From Oscheius dolichura (Eukaryota; Nematoda; Chromadorea; Rhabditida; Rhabditidae): a stretch of 64,000 bases of DNA. The notes below the pieces were generated by a model. The model ran no database searches. It was not told where the DNA came from and saw only the letters and a list, made by a program, of their open reading frames with translations. The stretch covers positions 1,674,001 to 1,738,000 of the forward strand of contig OW051496.1 of NCBI GenBank assembly GCA_932521035.1, written 5' to 3'. This document shows, piece after piece, positions 55,022 through 61,847 of this stretch; position 1 is the first letter of the stretch; each line of letters opens with the position of its first letter. A program made the position numbers and the translations under genes.

Positions 55022-55110
55022 TTCAAAATGTAAAGTAGCCCATGATCAGCCAGGCCACCCGGGAGCTGACGGTCATCCTAGAGTGCGAGGGTGGGAATCG
55101 CAAGAGGACG
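55022..55110 (+). pseudogene. Collagen fragment, copy of 58660-58740
   Basis: Reads KVAHDQPGHPGADGHPRV then GWESQE, the same as at 58660. Gly-X-Y triplets (PGHPGADGHP) are recognisable but short and broken. Confidence 0.45.
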
Positions 55111-55334
55111 CGGCATTTGTTCAAAATAAGACGGTGGAGTAACGAGCCCCTTTTTTGCAGCTTGGCAGAGAGCGACAACATTCCCATAGGCCTTCTTGAA
55201 TAGAGTGCCTGTCTGCGCTGTGTCTCCACCTCCCCCCAAACTATTTCTCTGCCGTGAGCCCATCGAGACAACATTTCTGTAAGCCGCCTGCTTCCCACAG
55301 ACTTACGAAAGCTGATCGATGCCGAATTCGAGGC

Positions 55335-55374
55335 CCTTATAAGCTGCCGCCTCGACGGTTCTCCACTATTCGAG
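55335..55374 (+). promoter_or_regulatory. TATA box and start region of small secreted gene
   Basis: CCTTATAAGC at 55335-55344 and TTCTCCACTATTCGAG just before the ATG. Upstream GACTTACGAAAGCTGATCGA (55300) resembles ACTTACGAAAATATATCGAC near 60621. Confidence 0.5.
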
Positions 55375-55657
55375 ATGCGCTTCTTCATTCTCCTGGTGAG
55401 CCGGCCCCCCTTCTAATCTCCAAACTTCCAGTGTCTGCCCCTCCTCGCCTTCGCCATCACTACAGTCACCATCTGCAAGAAATGGAGTGTGCACAATTTG
55501 TGTTAATGGCGTCTGTCGTCCAGCTTTTTCCGGTCTGACCGCCGGGGACTCCCAGCTGAGGTCTGGCGCAGTGGCTCCGGGATGTGGAGATGACTGCAAA
55601 GTCTGCCTCCTCGGTGTGTGCATCGAGAAGCTACCCATACCCTTCCGCTCTAGTTAA
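55375..55657 (+). CDS. Small secreted protein with repeated CxxCxxGVC motif
   Basis: ATG at 55375 reads MRFFILL before a GTGAGC donor. A 36-nt intron leads to a hydrophobic stretch (CLPLLAFAITT). The frame ending at 55657 reads NGVCTICVNGVCRPAF, then GCGDDCKVCLLGVCIEKLP and PFRSS. Two copies of a C-x2-C-x3-C-type motif (CTICVNGVC, CKVCLLGVC) suggest a disulphide-rich peptide. The signal-peptide frame and the cysteine frame do not join with an obvious splice, so either a second small intron or a frameshift is involved. AATAAA at about 55690. The inverted copy has a nonsense change. Confidence 0.5.
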
Positions 55658-55894
55658 TGACGCCTACTTTCTGTACGACTGCTACTCGGGAATAAACATT
55701 TGGGGTAGATTGTGTTTTTTTGGTTCTCAGACTAGGGAGGTCAACTTATCGTCTTGAGACCAGGTTTCTATAAGTCGCGATATCCGTGACTTGGGAAAAA
55801 TAATTATCGTTGAAATTTTGCCCATACTCAAAGGATGAGAAATCATTTTCGGCGCAGTCCAATTGAATCGGTGGTTTCTCTTTATCAAAAGGGA

Positions 55895-56408
55895 CTTCCA
55901 TCTTCGGATGGGGGAGGACCGCGGATCTGTGAGTTTCTATTACTGATACTGAGAATCGATCGCTTTTAGGGCTATCCTGATAAGTATTGGCGTCAGCGGA
56001 CTGCTTATCTTCATTGTTATTGGGGTACTGTGTTTCGTCTGCGTCTGGAAAAACAAAAAAGCTGCCAAGATGGAAGGCAAAACGTCGGGGTTCGTTGACA
56101 CTTTGTCCTCGTCGTTTTTAGCGTACTATTAGCCATCATTCCGATTTCTAAATGTTGTTTTTAGCAACCTGAGCGGCACCGGAATCATAAAAAAAGCCGC
56201 CAACATTTCAGTCATATTTCATAAAAGAGCAGTTTTACCTCGACGTAGACGGGCTACGTGGATAGTTTTGGTGCCTACTTGTAGGGAAAAAAGAGGTGGC
56301 TCATCAAATGGGTTCACTCCTAAAAGTGGAAGATGTTTTGGTAACAAGGAGGCGCTAAGGAGAATTGACGGCGAAGCAAAGCGGAACAGGAATGCGATTT
56401 TGCTTTAA
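55895..56408 (+). pseudogene. TM segment and tail of a truncated membrane protein
   Basis: The exon before 55930 ends ...GWGRTAD|L. The next exon (after a TTTTAG acceptor) reads AILISIGVSGLLIFIVIGVL then CFVCVWKNKKAAKMEGKTSG, a single helix with a basic stop-transfer sequence. A further exon from 56165 reads NLSGTGIIKKAANISVIFHK and stays open to 56408. The 5' side is cut by the repeat at 55722-55890. The 3' side ends next to a Helitron. Probably a type I membrane protein remnant. Confidence 0.4.
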
Positions 56409-56436
56409 TCCAAACCAGCCGTTTCGACCCCCCTGC

Positions 56437-56457
56437 GGGGGGGGGGGGGGGGGGGGT
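56437..56457 (+). repeat. Homopolymeric G run (~20 nt)
   Basis: About 20 consecutive G, part of the Helitron 3' hairpin (CCCCCC TGC GGGGGG...). Length may be an assembly artefact or real slippage. Confidence 0.6.
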
Positions 56458-56873
56458 CTTCGGCTGGACGTTGGCTGCGCCAACTGTGGTTTTACCTCGC
56501 ACTGGGAAGTTCCATCCGCTCTTCAGCCTCCCCGTCGAATCCCATCCGCTCTTCCCCTTCTCCCCCGTCCAGGCCCTTCCCCTCTCCGTCAGGTCCCTTC
56601 CCCCTCTCCACATCCAGTCCCATCCGTTCTTTCCACCAACCCCCTGGGCAGTCTCTTCCCGTCTTCTGACTCTCGCCGTCCCTTGCAAGTATCCTCTTCT
56701 CCCTCTCGGCCGAGCAGCTCTTTCGCTCTTCTCCCTCTCCCCGTTCGGCCCTTCTCTTACAGTCCCTTACCCGATCTCCCAATCCTCTTCTAGTCCCTTC
56801 TTCTGCGCCCATCTCTTCCCTAGATCTACATTCAGCGCTTCCCTCTCTCTCAAACAAAAAAGGAAAAAGGTTT

Positions 56874-56945
56874 GATGCGGGTGGGGTTCGAACCCGGGAC
56901 CTCTCCTACCGCACGACCGGCCTCTTAGCCATTAGGCCAAAAATA
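56874..56945 (-). other. tRNA-like A and B boxes (not a tRNA gene)
   Basis: AATGGCTAAGAGGCCGG (A box) and CCGGGTTCGAACCCC (B box), followed by a T run. The T-arm pairs only partly and the acceptor stem does not pair. It aligns with 40866-40925, so it belongs to the Helitron 5' region. Confidence 0.5.
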
Positions 56946-57288
56946 TGCCAAAATTTTCGACAAGTCAAAACACACGAACACCATAGCTCTTTAGATAAAA
57001 GGGATAATATGATCAAAAAATAGTCCCTGACAGCCACTTTAATTTGAACAACCGAGAAATCGAAGAAAAGCTGTAAAGTAATCAACCATTTCTCGAGAAA
57101 GAACCACTTTCTACCGGGGGTTTTGAATTTCTTTGCAGAAGAATTTTCCCAAAATGCCTGCGATCTCTTTCACTTCTTTTTGGACTAGAAGGAAATGCAT
57201 TGAACTACAAAAAAAGCCATGAAAGTCAACAAACGGTTTATACAGTCATTTATAGCGTTTAAAAAAAATCGTAAAATTAGCCACCTTC

Positions 57289-58229
57289 TCAAATGTCTTT
57301 CAAGTCCTTGTGCTGAGTGTCTCGTTCACTGACGATGATCTTTTCCTTATCCGTAATTGGCCAATCCACGTCGATATCCTTATCAAATGGGTTCACTCCT
57401 AAAAATGGAAGAGGTTTTGGGAAGAGTTTTATCTGATGGGATCATGGTAGTTAGACTTTTTCAGTTAGAAATGCCAACAAAAACCGGAATATCCAGTATC
57501 AAAATGAAAGCGACCCTGTTCGGCTGTTAAATTTCGAAAACCAACCGTATTCTGTTTTCGGATCGTAAACACCGGTGCACTTATAGGTCACGTGGGCTCC
57601 TTCCGGCGAGGTGCACTGAAATCCGTGGAGGAAGCCGTCCGGAATCCAGAAGGCGTGTTTATTCTTGCCGCTCAAGTAGACGCCGTGCCATTTTCCATAA
57701 GACGGGCTCCCCTTTCGAATATCCACGGCTACGTCGAAGATTTCACCAGAAATCTAGGCAAAAAAAACACATTTTTCGGTAGTTGTTTCAACAAAAATAA
57801 CTAGATTTGGTCATTCCTTTCAGTCCTGGGTTATTGGCAAGGTTTTCAGCATTTAAATAACTATTCGCTCGATTTTTTTGAAATCCACTCACCACAGAGA
57901 CCAATTTTCCCATTCCTGGTTGAGTATGCAGGCCACGTAGAACACCATACAGAGAAAATGAGTGGTTATCCTAGAAATTCCTCTATTTGCTCGTGCTTAA
58001 AGGTCTAAACGCACCTGTTTGAAGTCCTCCTTATAATTTAGTTCCTGTTCCCACTCAACGACATTAAAAGTCTCAGAGAAAAAACCTCTATCATCCGGGA
58101 AAACCTAAAAATGCGGGTTTATGACCACGAAAAGTTACTAACCTTGGGTTTGATGACCTTTAAGTCCGGAATAGAAGAAATTGTTTCAATTTCAGCTTTG
58201 AACCGTTTTTCAACTTCAGGAATAGACAT
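57289..58229 (-). CDS. rml-3: dTDP-4-dehydrorhamnose 3,5-epimerase (RmlC family)
   Basis: Five minus-strand exons, start at 58229 (MSIPEVEKRFKAEIETISSI). Motifs: KVFPDDRGFFSETF; KQDNHSFSLYGVLRGLHTQP (catalytic His region); GKLVSVISGEIFDVAVDIRK; WIPDGFLHGFQ (second conserved His). After a GTTGGT donor the last exon reads GVNPFDKDIDVDWP, then ends KDLKDI at 57289. The cupin fold and all signature segments are present over about 190 residues, the usual length. The enzyme epimerises C3 and C5 of dTDP-4-keto-6-deoxyglucose in dTDP-rhamnose synthesis, probably in the cytosol. Nematodes encode this pathway and express it around moulting, which supports the organism call. The symbol follows the C. 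elegans name and is by family only. Confidence 0.9.
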
Positions 58230-58429
58230 TTTGAGAGAACTTCTAGGAGAGAACAGGCTGGCAAGAAGAAGAGGCCGGATAAAAGAATACGACCGGCGGG
58301 CGGGCTGTCCCTGACCCGGCGGGGAGATATTATCAGGGGAAAGTGATTTGTTCGAAGGAGAGAGAAGATATCATCTCTAACTAACAGCGACAGAGGAAAA
58401 AAGTGATTTTGTATCAGATTTTTACTTTT

Positions 58430-58740
58430 TCTTCGGGAGCCGATGCCCTCCACGACAATCGGCGCCAATAGAACTACCGCGACCTGGTCCCGAGGGCCCA
58501 GCTGGAGTCCCAGGATCATCAGGTGGCTACCGTAATCTTCCAGTTTCTTTATCAGTCAATTTTATGTGCCCCAAAAGATGCAGGCGATCCAAAAGGACCA
58601 CGAAGTCCTGGAGAAGCTGGACCGAAAGGTAGTTTCAACGAGAAAGTCCAGAAATTTTTTAAAGTAGCCCATGATCAGCCAGGCCACCCGGGAGCTGACG
58701 GTCATCCTAGAGTGCAAGGGTGGGAATCGCAAGAGGGAGG
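58430..58740 (+). pseudogene. Cuticle-collagen-like gene remnant
   Basis: Fragments in plus orientation: CPPRQSAPIELPRPGPEGPA then GVPGSSG; after a gap DAGDPKGPRSPGEAGPKG; then DQPGHPGADGHPRVQG. These are Gly-X-Y triplets typical of nematode cuticle collagens, split by sequence that cannot be read as short introns throughout. The frame breaks at its 3' end by fusion with the 55722-type repeat. Degraded. Confidence 0.55.
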
Positions 58741-58745
58741 TCAAC

Positions 58746-59240
58746 TTATCGTCTTGAGGCCAGGTTTCTATAAGTCGCGATATTCGCGACTTGGGAAAAA
58801 TAATTATCGTTGAAATTTTGCCCATACTCAAATGATGAGAATTCATTTTCGGCGCAGTCCAGTTGAATCGGTGGTTTCTCTTTATCAAAAAGGAAATTTG
58901 GAAAAGTCATTCCACCCGAATCAATCCAACTGTTCATCACTCCAAGCAATAGAGGGTTTCGGTAACGTAATAAATTAACCTCGCTTACTAGTTTTCGCTC
59001 CACTTTGAAATGGTTTACTGCCTCATTATATGGCTGTAACACTGTATCTCGCAGCTCTCCTAGTGGCGTGTGATCTTTCCACACATTTTCAATGGCCATT
59101 AAAAATTTACTCAGCAGTTTACATATATAGTTTTTATATTCAACAGATGTAAATGTACTGACTTCGGGCGTCCGCGGTCCTTTATGCTTCTCTGGGATCA
59201 CGGGGTCATCAGCCGGTGGCTCAATGTCACTTGTCTCCAT
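58746..59240 (-). CDS. Unrecognised 164-residue open frame
   Basis: Minus strand, METSDIEPPADDPVIPEKHK to IATYRNLASRR, uninterrupted. The middle (SVEYKNYICKLLSKFLMAIE, NHFKVERKLVSEVNLLRY) looks protein-like and helical. The last 50 residues (PPIQLDCAENEFSSFEYGQN...) are encoded by the DNA segment duplicated at 55722-55890, where the frame is also open. The family is not recognised. It could be an exon of a larger gene or part of an uncharacterised mobile element. Confidence 0.35.
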   Translation of the reverse strand: METSDIEPPADDPVIPEKHKGPRTPEVSTFTSVEYKNYICKLLSKFLMAIENVWKDHTPLGELRDTVLQPYNEAVNHFKVERKLVSEVNLLRYRNPLLLGVMNSWIDSGGMTFPNFLFDKEKPPIQLDCAENEFSSFEYGQNFNDNYFSQVANIATYRNLASRR

Positions 59241-59244
59241 ACTG

Positions 59245-59915
59245 AAAATAGTCTATTTTATTGACCAGTATGCGGAGTAAATTGAAGAAGAGTGTTCCTG
59301 ACGGATAACACAATTAATACAAATATCCAAAAATGTGTCTAAAGCACTGGATTTGAAGTATCAATGCCTTACTAAGAGAGGACTTATATGATAGATAGCA
59401 ATTGTAGCCTTTACTGAAAGAGGTCTTATACAAGTGTATATTATATTTGCTGCCTTACTAAAAGAGGACGCAATTGTCACCGCCAACTGTAGTAGAATTA
59501 GCTCGGCTTACGTCTAGGCGTTTAGTTCGGCCCCCAACTTGTATCGGTTAGCCTTCGCTAGGGTTCTCTGGACAAGAGATACTCGAAGAATCTGGCTTCT
59601 AGTTTTTCTCTGCGTACTAAATTCTCCACCTCGTCTTCTGCGCGTCTGCGGGGGTTTCCGGTCGGAACAGGGCACCCCCACTCTTAAAACCTCAGAGACT
59701 GAGGGTTGCCAACGTCGAGTGTTTAGAGCTAGCTCCAACAGTACCATACGGGGCATCACTGGATACGATAAGTTGCTGTCGACAGCTTTGAAACCAAAAC
59801 AATTCACCCAAAATATTTATTCCCAGAATCAGAAAGAAAGTTGGCGCCAGGTCACATCATTCCATTCTGTTTGGAATCAGCCTGTACTCAAAGTCTCCAG
59901 GAGAATCCCGGATCC
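59245..59915. other. Intergenic with short direct repeats
   Basis: The word GCCTTACTAAGAGAGGACTT recurs in degenerate form near 59367, 59409 and 59453. The open frame at 59539-59949 shows no recognised domain. Confidence 0.35.
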
Positions 59916-59919
59916 GATC

Positions 59920-60450
59920 GCTTATAGAAACCTGGCCTCAAGACGATAAGTTGACCTCACTAGTCTGAGAACCAAAAAAACACAATCTACCCCAAATGTT
60001 TATTCCCGAGTAGCAGTCGTACAGAAAGTAGGCGTCATTAACTAGAGCGGAAGGGTATGGGTAGCTTCTCGATGCACACACCGAGGAGGCAGACTTTTCA
60101 GTCATCTCCACATCCCAGAGCCACTGCGCCAGACCTCAGCTGGGAGTCCCCGGCGGTCAGACCGGAAAAAGCTGGACGACAGACGCCATTAACACAAATT
60201 GTGCACACTCCATTTCTTGCAGATGGTGACTGTAGTGATGGCGAAGGCGAGGAGGGGCAGACACTGGAAGTTTGGAGATTAGAAGGGGGGCCGGCTCACC
60301 AGGAGAATGAAGAAGCGCATCTCGAATAGTGGAGAACCGTCGAGGCGGCAGCTTATAAGGGCCTCGAATTCGGCATCGATCAGCTTTCGTAAGTCTGTGG
60401 GAAGCAGGCGGCTTACAGAAATGTTGTCTCGATGGGCTCACGGCAGAGAT
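59920..60450 (-). repeat. Inverted duplication, right arm
   Basis: Reverse complement of 55241-55775. The left end (CTTATAGAAACCTGGCCTCA) also belongs to the 58738 repeat. Confidence 0.8.
60029..60312 (-). pseudogene. Inverted copy of the CxxCxxGVC secreted gene, with nonsense mutation
   Basis: Same gene as 55375-55657. The cysteine codon in GDDCKVC is TGA here instead of TGC (plus strand near 60098), truncating the second cysteine motif. The start, TATA box and splice sites are otherwise identical. The nonsense change marks this as the decaying copy. Confidence 0.65.
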
Positions 60451-60690
60451 AGCTACAGTAATCCAGCGGCGTCGGCGCGCCTAATTTCAAAACCTGCGAG
60501 CATTGTTGACAATGGTAGAGAATGCTGGCGGGGGGCCGCTTATAAGCAGTCGGCTTTTTCTGTTTTGGTGAGCTCCAGAAAAGGGAAATAGTGTTTGGTA
60601 GACAGGAGATACAGCCCCAGACTTACGAAAATATATCGACTGAATTTATGCAGACGGGCGTCTGGGACACGTGGCTGTCTTCGAAGCAAA
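60451..60690 (-). promoter_or_regulatory. Promoter and start of a broken small secreted gene, blocks A and B
   Basis: Minus-strand order: CCACGTGTCCCAGACGCC and ATTCAGTCGATA (block B), CTGTCTACCAAACACTATTT (block A), GCTTATAAGC (TATA), TTCTCTACCATTGTCAAC, ATG at 60503. The coding sequence is cut after a few codons by the inverted duplication at 60450. Confidence 0.5.
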
Positions 60691-60857
60691 TCAGCAGGGA
60701 TAGGGAAAATTCGGATTGATTGAAAAAATTAGCTTTTCCACAATTTTCATGGTAATATTACTGGTTTATTAGTGAGAAGAACAAATAGTCAGGTTACATT
60801 ATAGATTTAAAAAACTGGAAAGATTCAGCGATGAGAAGAAGTCATGGACGAGGTAAA
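60691..60857. other. 3' flank of Pin1
   Basis: Short AT-rich stretch without a gene. Confidence 0.3.
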
Positions 60858-61637
60858 TTATGCAATGCGCCATATGATGTGCAATCCGGAGTCGGTGTCG
60901 ACGATTTCGCTCATCTGGCCGACATCCAGGGCGAAGGAGGCGTCCTCGAAGGGCTTTTGCATCTGGCGGCGACCGAACATCTATCAAATTCCCCCATTTT
61001 TTATATTTTTTTGGCGGAAACTCACTCCCAAGTCGCCGTTCTTCTTAGCCGAGCTGCAGTCGCTATATTCTTTGGCGAGTTGCTGGAAAGTGGCATAGGG
61101 ATTGCTGGATTCTTGGATCTGCTTGATATATTCTATAATTTTTGTAATGTTTTTAATTTCAAGGGATAAAAGCTTACGCTCGAGGATATTACGGGCATCT
61201 TCCTTGGAGCGGGTGATATTATCCGATCGCCAACTGGCAGGGCGACGACTACCGGCATGTTTTACCAGGATGTGGGCACATTGAACCTCGTTCAGGTCAT
61301 AACCCTAAAGATTTTGCTACTTTTGCGGAAATTGAAGACTAAATTGCCTTGGTAAATGCCGGTTCAGTCGGGCGTTCCCATTGGCTGCGTCCTGTAGCCA
61401 TATTGAAGTAGTAGGGAACATCTGAAGGAATAATAATTGCTTCACTCGTTTACGACAATTATTCTATCTATTTTTCTTATAGAAAAATAAACTTCTAGCT
61501 ATGTAGAAGGATCTAAATAAGAAAACCCTATAAACATGAAAAAAAAAGATTGAATTCTTTAAAATTTCACAACAAAACTCACTGTTAGAGCGGCTCATTC
61601 GCTTCTCCCACCCGGCGGGAAGATCTCCATCCGACAT
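60858..61637 (-). CDS. pinn-1: Pin1-type peptidyl-prolyl cis/trans isomerase
   Basis: Five minus-strand exons, start at 61637. WW domain: [18 protein letters not shown] then [18 protein letters not shown] (both tryptophans present). The parvulin catalytic domain: [50 protein letters not shown] then GDLG, and [20 protein letters not shown], ending [13 protein letters not shown]. The basic RR in the SRRPASWR loop and the cysteine of SDCSSAKK match the phospho-Ser/Thr-Pro-specific active site. It isomerises pSer/pThr-Pro bonds in cell-cycle and transcription factors. The exon 2 to 3 junction appears to use a GC donor (ACCAAG|GCAATT). Symbol by orthology to the C. elegans name. Confidence 0.9.
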
Positions 61638-61847
61638 TTTGTACTTTTTTCCTAGGAGGGGGTTGAAAAATACGCACTGAATAGTAAAAATCAAGTTATT
61701 GAACCAAAATAATGGCAAGAAATAATAATTGTATAGTAAAATAGAAGACGGAAAACTCTTCAATCATAACAAGAAGAAAAAAACAACAATAACAATATGA
61801 TAATAAATAATATCTACCTATTTCTATAATGTGTACAAACAACGGCT

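Larger units (their letters stand above)
55241..55775 (+). repeat. Inverted duplication, left arm
   Basis: About 535 bp that recur as reverse complement at 59920-60450 with very few differences. Contains the small secreted gene at 55375 with its promoter. Confidence 0.8.
56415..57004 (-). mobile_element. 590-bp non-autonomous Helitron with poly-G hairpin
   Basis: On the minus strand: starts TCCCTTTTATCTAAAGAGC after A, then GTCGAAAATTTTGG and the tRNA-like A/B boxes as in the autonomous Helitron. A 400-bp polypurine tract follows. It ends with a C-run/GCA/GGGGGG hairpin, CGAAACGG and CTGG before T. Confidence 0.65.

Noticed and set aside
56365-56875. Proline/serine-rich plus-strand frames
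   Set aside because: Generated by the polypyrimidine tract of a non-autonomous Helitron; no protein character beyond composition.
56874-56945. Apparent tRNA gene on the minus strand
   Set aside because: A and B boxes are good, but the acceptor and T stems do not pair, and the sequence aligns with a Helitron 5' region.
60090-60105. Selenocysteine codon (TGA replacing TGC)
   Set aside because: The copy is an inverted duplicate of an intact TGC gene, with no sign of a SECIS element; a nonsense mutation is simpler.
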